Source: Sinonovacula constricta
Taxonomy: Eukaryota; Mollusca; Bivalvia; Cardiida; Solecurtidae
Direction: 5' to 3'
NCBI GenBank assembly: GCA_007844125.1
Contig: CM017573.1
Span: forward strand, 12,753,187-12,817,186
DNA length: 64,000 nt
Of the stretch, positions 12,101 through 27,100 are shown piece by piece. The notes beneath the pieces were generated by a model. That model had not been told where the DNA came from, made no database searches, and was given only the letters and a program-made list of their open reading frames with translations. Each line of letters starts with the position of its first letter. Within the stretch, counting starts at the first letter, position 1. Made by a program: the position numbers and the translations under genes.

Positions 12101-15100
12101 CAACTCAATAACAGCTATATTGGTTATATGCAGCTTCTTTTCAAGGAGGAATACCCCGTTATCTGGGTAGAACCAGTGGCATACTGCAGGTTCGCAGTTC
12201 TTTAATCTAAGCAGATGTACCCTCAAATGGCGTTCAAATCCTGAAGTAGGGTGCCGTGAAGTTCCACATAGGGATAAATATTTAGTGGGAAACAATGACG
12301 AGGATTTTCATTATGCTCTTTTTATGTTAACTAAATTTGACTTTTTATTTCATGGGCAGTGGGGCGGGGGCACCCTGGTGTAGTGGTAGAGTCGTGATTT
12401 GTAACTGTTCTGACTGGTAAGCCTCTCACCGCATGGGTTGGAGTACCGTCCGGGCCAAGGACTTAATGTGGGAAGGTCTTCCAGCTGACTTGCAGTGCAC
12501 CGGTAGTTCTACCCAGACTTTTGTCTGGGGTCTTCCTCCACTAAAACAACTGGACGTTGCTTTAATGATCGTATTTGATTACTGCCATGTATCTCCATTG
12601 AGTTGGTAGAATATATAAATGGTATAGCATGCCACAACTTCATCATTGAATTATTGTGAAACCCTCAGCTCTGTATTGCCTATCAAATGTTTGTGAAAAT
12701 CAATTGCATTTTCAGCAGGTAATTGATACACATTTGAAGTTACACACGTAAATTAGTTGTCTTTTTACACATGGATCAGTATCAGAGATAACATGAGGTG
12801 TGCATGCATCTGCACATTAATGTTGTAATTAATTATTAATTAATTAAAATCAATTAAAGTTGACTTGTGAGAACATTTACATCTACTGTTTTATTACCTC
12901 ATCATATAAATAACAATTAAATTCAAGTTGGCTGAACACTACTTCTTTTTTAACACAGCAGCACATGAACAGTAAAACTAGACTTGATTTAACAGGTACA
13001 GCTACTGTTTAACAGATCATGACGTTATTGATGAAAATAGACTTGATTTAACAGGTACAGCTACTGTTTAACAGATCATGACATTATTAATGAAAATAGA
13101 CTTGATTTAACATGTACAGCTACTGTTTAACAGATCAGGACATTATTAATGAAAATAGACTTGATTTAACACGTACAGCTACTGTTTAACAGATCAGGAC
13201 ATTATTGATGAAAATAGACTTGATTTAACACGTACAGCTACTGTTTAACAGATCAGGACATTATTAATGAAAATAGACTTGATTTAACACGTACAGCTAC
13301 TGTTTAACAGATCATGACGTTATTAATGAAAATAGACTTGATTCAACACGTACAGCTACTGTTTAACAGATCAGGACATTATTAATGAAAATAGACTTGA
13401 TTTAACACGTACAGCTACTGTTTAACAGATCATGACGTTATTGATGAAAATAGACTTGATTTAACACGTACAGCTACTGTTTAACAGATCAGGACATTAT
13501 TAATGAAAATAGACTTGATTTAACACGTACAACTACTGTTTAACAGATCATGACGTTATTAATGAAAATAGACTTGATTTAACACGTACAGCTATTGTTT
13601 AACAGATCATGACGTTATTGATGAAAATAGACTTGATTTAACACGTACAGCTACTGTTTAACAGATCAGGACATTATTAATGAAAATAGACTTGATTTAA
13701 CACGTACAGCTACTGTTTAACAGATCATGACGTTATTAATGAAAATAGACTTGATTTAACACGTACAGCTACTGTTTAACAGATCAGGACATTATTAATG
13801 AAAATAGACTTGATTCAACACTTACAGCTACTGTTTAACAGATCAGGTCATTATTAATGAAAATAGACTTGATTTAACACGTACAGCTACTGTTTAACAG
13901 ATCATGACATTATTGATGAAAATAGACTTGATTTAACACGTACAGCTACTGTTTAACAGATCGTGACGTTATTGATGAAAATAGACTTGATTTAACACTT
14001 ACAGCTACTGTTTAACAGATCATGACGTTATTAATGAAAATAGACTTGATTCAACACTTACAGCTACTGTTTAACAGATCAGGACATTATTAATGAAAAT
14101 AGACTTGATTTAACACGTACAGCTACTGTTTAACAGATCATGACGTTATTGATGAAAATAGACTTGATTTAACACGTAAAACTACTGTTTAACAGATCAT
14201 GACATTATTAATGAAAATAGACTTGATTTAACACGTAAAACTACTGTTTAACAGATCATGACGTTATTGATGAAAATAGACTTGATTTAACACGTACAGC
14301 TACTGTTTAACAGGTCATGACATTGTTGATGAAAATAGACTTGATTTAACACGTACAGCTACTGTTTAACAGATCAGGACATTATTGATGAAAATAGACT
14401 TGATTTAACAATTACAGCTACTGTTGAACAGGTCATGACATTATTGATGAAAATAGACTTGATTTAACACGTACAGCTACTGTTTAACAGATCAGGACAT
14501 TATTAATGAAAATAGACTTGATTTAACAATTACAGCTACTGTTGAACAGGTCATGACATTATTGATGAAAATAGACTTGATTTAACACGTACAGCTACTG
14601 TTTAACAGATCAGGACATTATTAATGAAAATAGACTTGATTCAACACGTACAGCTACTGTTGAACTGATCAGGACATTATTAATGAAAATAGACTTGATT
14701 TAACACGTACAGCTACTGTTTAACAGATCAGGACATTATTGATGAAAATAGACTTGATTTAACACGTACAGCTACTGTTAAACAGATCAGGACATTATTG
14801 ATGAAAATAGACTTGATTTAACACTTACAGCTACTGTTTAACTGATCAGGACATTATTAATGAAAATAGACTTGATTTAACACGTACAGCTACTGTTAAA
14901 CAGATCAGGACATTATTAATGAAAATAGACTTGATTTAACACTTACAGCTACTGTTTAACTGATCAGGACATTATTAATGAAAATAGACTTGATTTAACA
15001 CGTACTGCTACTGTTAAACAGATCAGGACATTATTAATGAAAATAGACTTGATTTAACACGTACAGCTACTGTTTAACTGATCAGGACATTATTAATGAA

Positions 15101-18100
15101 AATAGACTTGATTTAACACTTACAGCTACTGTTTAACTGATCAGGACATTATTAATGAAAATAGACTTGATTTAACACGTACAGCTACTGTTAAACAGAT
15201 CAGGACATTATTGATGAAAATAGACTTGATTTAACACGTACAGCTACTGTTTAACAGATCATGATGTTATTGATGAAAATAGACTTGATTTAACACGTAC
15301 AGCTACTGTTAAACAGATCAGGACATTATTAATGAAAATAGACTTGATTTAACACGTACAGCTACTGTTTAACAGATCATGACGTTATTAATGAAAATAG
15401 ACTTGATTTAACACGTACAGCTACTGTTTAACAGATCATGATGTTATTGATGAAAATAGACTTGATTTAACACGTACAGCTACTGTTAAACAGATCAGGA
15501 CATTATTAATGAAAATAGACTTGATTTAACACGTACAGCTACTGTTTAACAGATCATGACGTTATTAATGAAAATAGACTTGATTTAACACGTACAGCTA
15601 CTGTTAAACAGATCAGGACATTATTAATGAAAATAGATTTGATTTAACACGTACAGCTACTGTTAAACAGATCAGGACATTATTAATGAAAATAGACTTG
15701 ATTTAACACGTACAGCTACTGTTAAACAGATCAGGACATTATTGATGAAAATAGACTTGATTTAACACGTACAGCTACTGTTTAACAGATCATGACGTTA
15801 TTGATGAAAATAGACTTGATTTAACACGTACAGCTACTGTTTAACAGATCAGGTCATTATTAATGAAAATAGACTTGATTTAACACGTACAGCTACTGTT
15901 TAACAGATCATGACGTTATTGATGAAAATAGACTTGATTTAACACGTACAGCTACTGTTTAACAGATCATGACGTTATTGATGAAAATAGACTTGATTTA
16001 ATACGTACAGCTACTGTTTAACAGATCATGATGTTATTGATGAAAATAGACTTGATTTAACACGTACAGCTACTGTTTAACAGATCATGACGTTATTGAT
16101 GAAAATAGACTTGATTTAGCACGTACAGCTACTGTTAAACAGATCAGGACATTATTAATGAAAATAGACTTGATTTAACACGTACAGCTACTGTTTAACA
16201 GATCAGGACATTATTAATGAAAATAGACTTGATTTAACACGTGCAGCTACTGTTTAACTGATCAGGACATTATTTATGAAACTCGACTAGTACACAACAT
16301 TCTTTTAACATTTTGGTTCCTAAAAATTAAAGTTCTGTTATAAGAAATAGTTTTATATGGGTATTGGTACAACTTTTCTTCTTCAAACTATTGGACATGA
16401 AGATTTTTAAAGGAAACAATAATTTTAAATTGTACATTGATTGTTTGTGTTTTTGTTTTTCAGGGTACCGTCTTCCTGCTAACTGTATGTATTCTAGTTT
16501 TCCTTTTCAACAACTAACTCTTTCTCCCTTACATAGTTTTTACAAGGTTAGCACCTCTCCTCTTGACATTAACTGATAGGAGAAGTGTCATGCTCTGTTT
16601 TTATTAATTATCTCCCTTGTATTTTTACATACTTTTTGATACAAGATTGAAACAAATCTTTAGTTTAAGGTTAATTTCATCTTATTTCTACTTTACCATT
16701 GCACCCTGATAATCTTACTCAACAAAGTCTTAAAAGTTGTTGTGGTGTAGCTCCCTTTCTAACGCTCAAGCAAATATAATGGTAGTTCTAGGACTGGCTC
16801 AGTGTCAGGATAATGTGACTGGGTGTGGTATCATGCCAGGTGTTCATGGCAAGCTATACACAGTGAAGGCAGCACTATATCTGTTTCAAGAGGACACCTC
16901 TCCAGATAACTGAAACATGGTCAAAGACCATAAACAAAAAGAAAACCACACTGTCTTTAGATAACCAGTGTAACGAAATCTCCTCTGAAACTGCTAGGCC
17001 AATTTCAGCCAAACTTGTACAGGAGCTTAAGCAGGCAGGGGGACGAAAAGTGTTCAAATAATTTTGATCCGTCAAAAAACATTGCCGCCAGAGGTGTGGC
17101 CATTCTCCATATAAGGTTATATAATAGTAGTAAAACTTAAATAATCTTCTTGTCAGAATCTGCAGGAGCTAGAACCTTGATTTTTGGTATACTTGTTTTT
17201 TGGGTGGTCCTGTATCAAGATTGTTCAAAACATTTTGATCCGTCTGATAATATTGCTGCCAGGCGCGAGGCCATTTTCCATTTAAGGCTATATAGGAAAA
17301 CTTAGAAAATCTTCTTGTCAGAAACTACAAGAGCTAGAGCCTTGATATTTGGTATACATGCTTCTTGGGTGGTTCTGTATCAAGATTGTTCAAAGAAATT
17401 TGATCTGTGAAAAAAGCCTAGCTACAAGGGCTAAATGTCTACTGCACTTAGGTGAGTGATATAGGGCCAATATGGCCCTCTTGTTTTTTAAGATTTGGAC
17501 TATCCATGTTAAACTGTCATGGATAAACAAGGTGTCTACAAAAGGTAAGTGTGGCTTTACAGATATCTATTTCTGTCTATCTGCATCTATTTCCAGATGT
17601 GATGCACGTGAATGGTCCCAGTCGAGGCATGCAGAAGGATGAGTCTGAGAGACATTTGAAACAATGTTACATCGGCTGCCTCGAGGAAATGGTCAAACTA
17701 GGATGCAGGTCTTTGGTAGGCAATCAGAATTCCTCAGATCATTCACAAATCTTTTATTAGATGTATGACGAGAAAATCTCGCAAAAATAATCATATCTCT
17801 GTGTAAAACACATATTTCTCCTTTTAAACTTTTTTTTATCATGTCTCCATTAAACATGCATTATCTGAGGTATATCTAAGCAGACGTGACATGTAAAAAG
17901 ATTTACACTCTTGTAATATTGACATTTTATGAAGGGTTCATATAACACAAGGAAGAGAAGGTGGAGTTATTAAAACTTTTTATGTTTAATCTCATCAAAC
18001 ATTCATCAAAAAAGATGTATCAACTATCCCTTTAATGATACCTGAATTATACATAATGGCATGTCCGAAAGCGGTTGATTTAGCAAACTTCTTGTGAAGT

Positions 18101-21100
18101 GGCCGATCCACTTGAGAAAATTCACACCCTAGCACACTGTGCAACAACTTCAATCCCCTCTCTGCTCTTGACATATTGGTAGAGTCACACCCCAGCACAC
18201 TGTGCAACAACTTCAATCCCCTCTCTGCTCTTGACATATTGGTAGAGTCGCACCCCAGCACACTGTGCAACAACTTCAATCCCCTCTCTGCTCTTGACAT
18301 ATTGGTAGAGTCACACCCCAGCACACTGTGCAACAACTTCAATCCCCTCTCTGCTCTTGACATATTGGTAGAGTCACACCCCAGCACACTGTGCAACAAC
18401 TTCAATCCCCTCTCTGCTCTTGACATATTGGTAGAGTCACACCCCAGCACACTGTGCAACAACTTCAATCCCTTCTCTGCTCTTGACATATTGGTAGAGT
18501 CACACCCCAGCACACTGTGCAACAACTTCAATCCCCTCTCTGCTCTTGACATATTGGTAGAGTCACACCCCAGCACACTGTGCAACAACTTCAATCCCCT
18601 CTCTGCTCTTGACATATTGGTAGAGTCACACCCAAGCACACTGTGCAACAACTTCAATCCCCTCTTTGCTCTTGACATATTGGTAGAGTCACACCCCAGC
18701 ACACTGTGCAACAACTTCAATCCCCTCTCTGCTCTTGACATATTGGTAGAGTCACACCCCAGCACACTGTGCAGCAACTTCAATCCCCTCTCTGCTCTTG
18801 ACATATTGGTAGAGTCACAACCCAGCACACTGTGCAACAACTTCAATCCCCTCTCTGCTCTTGACATATTGGTAGAGTCATAACCCAGCACACTGTGCAA
18901 CAACTTCAATCCCCTCTCTGCTCTTGACATATTGGTAGAGTCACACCCCAGCACACTGTGCAACAACTTCAATCCCCTCTCTGCTCTTGACATATTGGTA
19001 GAGTCACACCCCAGCACACTGTGCAACAACTTCAATCCCCTCTCTGCTCTTGACATATTGGTAGAGTCACACCCAAGCACACTGTGCAACAACTTCAATC
19101 CCCTCTCTGCTCTTGACATATTGGTAGAGTCACACCCCAGCACACTGTGCAACAACTTCAATCCCCTCTCTGCTCTTGACATATTGGTAGAGGCACAACC
19201 CAGCACACTGTGCAACAACTTCAATCCCCTCTCTGCTCTTGACATATTGGTAGAGTCACACCCCAGCACACTGTGCAACAACTTCAATCCCCTCTCTGCT
19301 CTTGACATATTGGTAGAGTCACAACCCAGCACACTGTGCAACAACTTCAATCCCCTCTCTGCTCTTGACATATTGGTAGAGTCACACCCCAGCACACTGT
19401 GCAACAACTTCAATCCCCTCTTTGCTCTTGACATATTGGTAGAGTCACACCCCAGCACACTGTGCAACAACTTCAATCCCCTCTCTGCTCTTGACATATT
19501 GGTAGAGTCACACCCCAGCACACTGTGCAACAACTTCAATCCCCTCTCTGCTCTTGACATATTGGTAGAGTCACACCCCAGCACACTGTGCAACAACTTC
19601 AATCCCCTCTCTGCTCTTGACATATTGGTAGAGTCACAACCCAGCACACTGTGCAACAACTTCAATCCCCTCTCTGCTCTTGACATATTGGTAGAGTCAC
19701 ACCCCAGCACACTGTGCAGCAACTTCAATCCCCTCTCTGCTCTTGACATATTGGTAGAGTCACACCCCAGCACACTGTGCAACAACTTCAATCCCCTCTC
19801 TGCTCTTGACATATTGGTAGAGTCACACCCCAGCACACTGTGCAGCAACTTCAATCCCCTCTCTGCTCTTGACATATTGGTAGAGTCACACCCCAGCACA
19901 CTGTGCAACAACTTCAATCCCCTCTCTGCTCTTGACATATTGGTAGAGTCACACCCCAGCACACTGTGCAACAACTTCAATCCCCTCTCTGCTCTTGACA
20001 TATTGGTAGAGTCACACCCAAGCACACTGTGCAACAACTTCAATCCCCTCTCTGCTCTTGACATATTGGTAGAGTCACACCCCAGCACACTGTGCAACAA
20101 CTTCAATCCCCTCTCTGCTCTTGACATATTGGTAGAGTCACACCCCAGCACACTGTGCAACAACTTCAATCCCCTCTCTGCTCTTGACATATTGGTAGAG
20201 TCGCCAACTAGTCCTCTGACTGCTTGGCCTCTCACCGCATAGGTTCAAGGTTCAAGTCCCCTTCAGGACAAAGGATTCATTGTATAAAGGTCTCCCAACT
20301 GACTTCTGGTGTGCAAGGGGTTCTGCCTGCCTGTACATTTGTTTAGGGTCTTCCTCTACCAAAATAGGTAGACATTGCTTTAATGATCATAATTGGGTAC
20401 TGCAATATTTTAAAAACAAAAAAACGTGAATACTCTTGCAGCAACATATCAGTATCAAAAAAGATAACTCCCTTGCTAATGCGGAAACAAACATAAGGGT
20501 AGTTCCACTACTTGTTGGCCGGGTGTCAGGATAATGTGACTGGGTGTGCTATCATGCCAGGCGCTCAAGGCATGCAATACAAAGTGAAGGCTGCACTATA
20601 TCTGCTTCAAGTGGACACCAGCTCCAGATCACTAAAATACTGTTGGTGGGATGATAAATAAATAAACAAACATTAAGATAAGTTATTATTATGCTGTTTT
20701 TTTCACAACATATCACACAATAAGAGACACAATGACAAACAGACATTAATTTTTAGCAAAGTCATACCCAAGTCTTTATAAATGGTTGAAGCATAGTTCC
20801 CTACTTACACTTGACATATAAGTGTTGTTTTATGACATACTGGCATGGTTCATGAGAATGTAACTTGATGTGATCAGTCTACGAAAGAAATTTAAAAAAA
20901 AACACTGGACGTTCGGTTTGCCAAGCTGGCAATATCTACTGGACCGAACCAAATTTTACCGGACCAGTATGATTTTGGCACAAAAGGTTGGTAAGCTAAC
21001 TGAGGTGTTACGAGTGGTTGGGTTCAGTGCAGGCTGTAAAGCGTTGTTTAGTTTAGTTAAGTATATATGTTATATATATGTTTTCATAATAATTCAGAAT

Positions 21101-24100
21101 TTTGAAAATGATGTGACAGAAAATTCTGGTGGATGATGGGTCCATTCATCTGTATGTGTATTAAGTAGGGATGTCAAAGGATATTAAATTTGGTATCCAG
21201 ATATCCGTTGAACGATCCGAACAGATACCCGGAAATCCGGATATAAATCTTAGTTAATTCTGATGTTGCAGTCGGGTGTGTGCGGGGTTACTAATGTTTC
21301 CATTGACATAATTAAATCGTCATTTCAATGGAAATAATTAAATCAACATTTCCATAGGCATAGGCACTTCATCATTTTAATAATTTGTCTACAGACCTCA
21401 CAAAATGTCGCCAAACATCGGACTGAAGATTGGAAGGCATAACTAATGATTTGTTTAGGAAGTGGATGTGAATAAGTCAAGATCACCATGATCGAATGAA
21501 AACAAAATACATTCATCAATTCATATATACAATCCAAACGGACTTAATTAAACATGATAACTGATCTTTGCCGACAAACATGTTAATTGTCTACATAATT
21601 GTAGCTCTATCTCTTCTTAATAAAGCCGAACAAACGAAATTAAAGGTAATAATCCTTAATCAAAATGGATAAGTAATAGCTTCAAACAATAGCTGTTACT
21701 TGGCAAATTATTTTACATAAGCTTTAGCACATTTCTAAAACTGTGAAGTTCATCAACAAAATTAAAGATGGTATTCCCTAAACAAAATGGATCAGTAGAA
21801 GCTTCAAACGTTGGCGGTTAATTAGCATGTTATTATACATACCATCATGCTTTAGCACATTTCTAAAACTGTGAAGCCAAATATACGATACTGCATGTCA
21901 CCACCCGTCGCCACCTGTTGATAATTCGTTACACCTGCGTATGCACGAAAGCATACTGACATGACAGCAGAAAGATAACTTAGCAAAATGGCCAAAACAT
22001 TTAATTAAATGTTCAAAATTTTACATTTTTTAAGCGAATATCCGGATACCAAAGGCGATTCGGATATCCGATGATTCAAACTGATATCCAGATATCCGTT
22101 GACATCCCTAGTATTAAGTGAACACAGAATGACTGAACACTGCTTAGTTCTTGTATGTCTTGCAGGTCTTTCCTTGCATCTCAACTGGTGGTAAAGGTGA
22201 GTTGTTTTTGCATTATAAACTACATTTTTACAAGAGGGTGTAGAGAGAGTCCTTGACCATTGTCTCCTCAGCCCCTCACTGTTTGGTTTCAAGTCCCGGT
22301 TGGAACTTGTAGAGAGTTCTTCCAGCTGACCTGTTTAAGGCAAGTTGTCTCTCCATCGTGAAATAATAGCTAGAAATTGTCAATATGACCATAATTGTGT
22401 TTGTGCAAGGTATCTACAGAAAAACAAACCTAAAGCAAGCCTGAGTAAATATATTTTTAACTGATATTGATGTTTCATTTGATTTGTTTATAGTTTATTG
22501 AGAAGAAACGTACATTTAGCCTTGTCATCTGGTCACTGTGAAGCATTTTAACACAACAACTTACAATAAACTTAAATACTTTAAACTATTGATGTCTGGT
22601 CTGTTCTGTGTTTCCTACCCTTGAAAGCATTTTCATTTAACATTAACTATTTACTGGACCTGGTAGCGCAGTCAGTAGAGCATCAACTCCATGTACGAGA
22701 GGCTCTTGGTTTGAACCCTGGTCACGCAATACCAAAGTTCTAAAAAATAGTAGTGGTATAGCTAATTTGCAAATGATTAAGTTCCACGACTGGTTGACAT
22801 GGTGATGTGACTGGATGTGGTATCTTGCCTTGTGTTCACAGCATGCTATACACAGTGAAGGCAGCACTATATCTACTTTAAGTGGACACCCCTCTCCAAT
22901 GGTGTCAGGTCATAAAGGCCCTAATCTGAAACGGCCCGGTCCAAAATGACCTGGACCAAAAAGGCCCACGTTTTAAGGGTACCGGAACGACCCACAAATA
23001 GGGGGTCATAAAGGCCCGTATATATGTGTGTAATATGTACATGTATGTTATTGATTTGTTCAATGTATATAACATGAGATAAACTTGTTGTAAATAAAAT
23101 TTCTCTATAATGATGTAGGGCTCTTGTGGTACGGGCCTTTCTGGTCCAGGTTGTTTCGGTCCTGGGCTGTTTTGGTATTGGGCCTTTTAGACCCCGATTC
23201 TCTCCAATCATGCAGGTTGAAGATCAAGATACAGTTACATCCTTTCATTATTTTCTATGCTCCACATTTCCTTTCCCTCTGAAAAAAATATACTTTAAAC
23301 CTTAAAATGTTCAATTCTGTAATGGGGGAGAGGATTCATGGATATAGTTGTATGTAAAATTAAACACACAATCTACTACAGTAATAATATTGTTTTTATT
23401 TACAGGCTTAAATAGAAAATTAGCTGCAAGAACTGCGCTGACCACAGTTCATGATTGGCTGCAAACAAACTATATGTTGGTATGTTGAACATTTCTCTTT
23501 TTCAGTGACAATGGTGTTATTGCCCCACATGTTTTTCGCAGTAAAGGTTAATTAAATTTTTACTTCCGTTGTAACCGGACCTGGTAGCGCAATCGGTAGA
23601 GCCTCAGCTCCAGGAGTTCGTTCTTGGGCCGTGACATACCAAAGTCTTAAAAAATGGTAGTGGTAAAGCTCCCTTGCTAACGCTCAAGCAAATGTATGGG
23701 TAGTTCCACGACTGGTACACACTGAAGGCAGCATTATATCTGCTTCAAGTCTCCAGATAACTGAAATACTGTTGGTGGTACGATAAACCCAATAAACAAA
23801 GAAACAATAAGCAAAAAGGGGGAATTGTTCAGCATGGACTGGAGTTGCAATCTGGGTAAACATTCACTGTCATAAAGTTTTCCAGCTGGTTATCTCCAGA
23901 TACTGTTTGGGATCTTTCTCTGTCAATATTAACCTGAGGTTGCGACAATAACTTAAAAGTGCAGCACTACTACAGTGTACTTTCAAATAATAATAAAACC
24001 ATCTAATGATGTGACATAACATAAAATTTACATTGCCCTACACAGTTGGTTAACTAAAATTTATTTGTTGCTGGTAAGTTTACAAAAGCAGGTTTTACAT

Positions 24101-27100
24101 TCAGCATGCTAAAAGATAAATGATTAATTAATTACTAATGAACCATTTAATTAACATTTACATGTAGAGATCTCTGTTAAACATTCAAGCATGCATTTTG
24201 ACATAGAAGGGACAGTATTTCAGGTACAATATAACTTGTGATATGTGTTAAAAGGAAATTTCTTTCCTCCCATTTATTATACACCCTTAAAGAAAAATTG
24301 GGGAGCATATAGTCGCCTCGTGTTCCCGTCTGTCCTTACATCCGTCTGTCCCGCATTCGTGTCCAGCCCATAACTTTGTTATTTGAAGTCGCATTTTAAA
24401 ATTATTTGACAGAAATGATCATCATATCGAGACAAGATTGCATGCAAGATTTAGGGCGCTACCTTGAAGGTCAAGGTCACAGCACGACCTTGAAGCAAAA
24501 TCGTGTCTGGTCCATAATTTTATTACTTAAAGTTAGATTTTCAAATTGTTTCACAGAAATTATCGACATATAGAGACGTGTCGCATGCAAGATTTGGGTT
24601 GCTAGATTGAAGGTCAAGGTCACAGCATGACCTTGAAGCAAAATCGTATCCAGTCCATAACTTTGTTTTTTGCATTCACATTTTAAAATTATTTCACAGA
24701 AATGATCATGATATCAAGACAAATTGTCGCGCACGAAATTTTGGTCGCTAGGAAGCAAAATTGTGTCCAGCCAATACATTATTTAGTTTATCAGTCGAAC
24801 TTATTAAATACAATACACAATGAATTGTGTAGTTGAAATAGCCATTCCCTTCAAATTTCATAGGTACAGGTTTGATTATGTCTAATTTTATAGCACTACT
24901 CTATTTACAAAATTCACCCTCATAGTTATAAAACAAATCATTTTGGTGACAAATACCCATTCTGGGAGCATCACTCGTCTTCAACAGTCTCTTGTTTTGA
25001 GGGTGATAGGTTATTGTTTTGTAGATCTTGTGACCCTAAGTGTGTATATAAATACTTAATGCCAGAGTATACATTTTTGTCCTTTGTTACCAGTGATTCT
25101 TTATGCTTTTTAAAAAATGTCTTGTGGCTTTCAAATTGGGGGGAAAAGCTTGTCAAGTCTCAAAATTGGGAAAATTTTCAACAGCTTTATTATAAAAATA
25201 CAAACAGTTCATCATCTTTATGAATGTATCTATGTACTTTTGTCCACTTGCATCAGTTTTTAGCTCACCTGATACCGCTTCGTCCGTCAACATTTTAGCT
25301 TGTGAACACGCTAGAGGCCACAGATTTTATCCAATCTTTATCAAACTTGGTTAGAATGTTTGTCTGCATGAAATCTTGGATAAGTTCATTATTGGGTCAC
25401 CTGGGGTCAAAAAGTAGGTCACTAGGTCAAAATTTAGGGAAAACTTGTGAACACACTAGAGACCACATTTATAGCTCAATCTTCACCAAGCTTGGACAGA
25501 ATGTTTGTCTGCATGAAATCTTGGATGAGTTTTTAATTGGGTCACGTGGGGTCAAAATTGAGGTCACTCGGTCAAAACTTAGAAAAACCATGTGAACACA
25601 TTAGAGGCCACATTGAAAGCCCAATCCTCACCAAACTTGATCAGATTGTTTATTTGCATGAAATCTTGGATGAGTATATTAGTGGTTCACATGGAGTCAA
25701 AAAGTAGGTCACTAGGTCAAATTTTAGGGAAAACTTGTGAACACACTAGAGACCACATTTATAGCTCAATTTTCACCAAACTTAGTCAGAATGTTTGTCT
25801 GTATGAAATCTTGGATGAATTCTTAATTTGGTCACGTGGGGTCAAAAAAAGAGGTCACTAGGTCAAAACTTAGAAAAACCATGTGAACACACTAGAGGAC
25901 ACATTGAAAGCCCAATCTTCACCAAACTTGTTCCGATTGTTTGTTTGCATGAAATCTTGGATGAATATATTAGTGGTTTACATGGGGTCACTAAGTAGGG
26001 CACTAGGTCAAATTTTAGAAACCCCTTGTGAAAACACTTAGAGGCCACATTGATGGCCCAATCTTCACAAAACTTGACCAGAATGTTTGCCAGTATGAAA
26101 TCTTAGATATGTTTTGTGGTGGGTCATGTGGATTCTGTAGGTTACTAGGTAAAATTCAGTGGCCACACTAATGGTCCAATCTTACCTAAGATTTCTAAAG
26201 TAAATAATTACTTGATGCCAGATTTGAGCCTACTTTCACAATAATTATGTTTTATGCATATGATATTGAAATATTTGGGGGTTAATATATTTTTGTTTGG
26301 GCGAAAAAATCATGAATTTCTCATGGGGAAAATGCCAATATTTGGCAAAATTTTTAGGCAAAAATAAATCACTATTACCCTCTCTTATTTTCCTCCCAGG
26401 TTGACAAGATAGTATTCTGCACGTATGACGATACGAACAAGCGCATATATAAAGAAATCATGCCTGATCATTTTCCAGTGTATGTCCATAGCAGGCCAGG
26501 TAAATCTTACCATAATACATACTTACACAAATCTTTAGAGGGTGCATGAGGTTAAGCAGTTAGAGTTGCTGACTTGTAACTTGTCAGCTCCTCACCACAT
26601 GGATTCAAGTCCCAGTCGGGGCAAGAATTTTTATGTGAGGTTTTCCAGCTACCCTGTGATGTGCTGGTTGTTGTACCCAGACGGGGGTGGTGGAAGGGTG
26701 GGGGTGGGACTGGGGGGGGTTGGGGGAGGGTTATGGCCAGGTTTTGATGCTTTCATTGTGTTATATCGCCTTAATTCATATTATTGTTTTGTATTTAGTA
26801 ATTCTAAACCAAGCCCTAGTTTTATGTTTTTGTAACAGCGTAAATGAGTTTGATTGTTATCATTAATGTTTCAAATTATATTAAAGATGCTAGAGACTCC
26901 CGCTAAAATGTAATTGTTGCAAGGTTTAGATAATTTATGAAAAATATATGGAGATTATATTCGAATCATAACATATTAAAAATTGAACCAGCAATAGACG
27001 AGGAGACTAATGCAATTAAAATGCAAATGTGACAAAGGCACTTGGATGTGGTGCTCTTCCTTCACCAATGATGTTTTTGTTGTTAGAAAAACTGGTACAG

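Noticed and set aside
17995..20235. 746-codon minus-strand ORF as a real repeat protein gene
   Set aside because: The frame exists because the minisatellite unit is 63 bp. It lies within an intron of the host gene, the opposite strand is also open, its N- and C-terminal tails are unrelated chance sequence, and no splice or promoter signal supports it.
25302..25861. Open frames of 97 and 89 codons
   Set aside because: They follow a dispersed, degenerate 145-bp repeat; the frame breaks between units and there is no domain.
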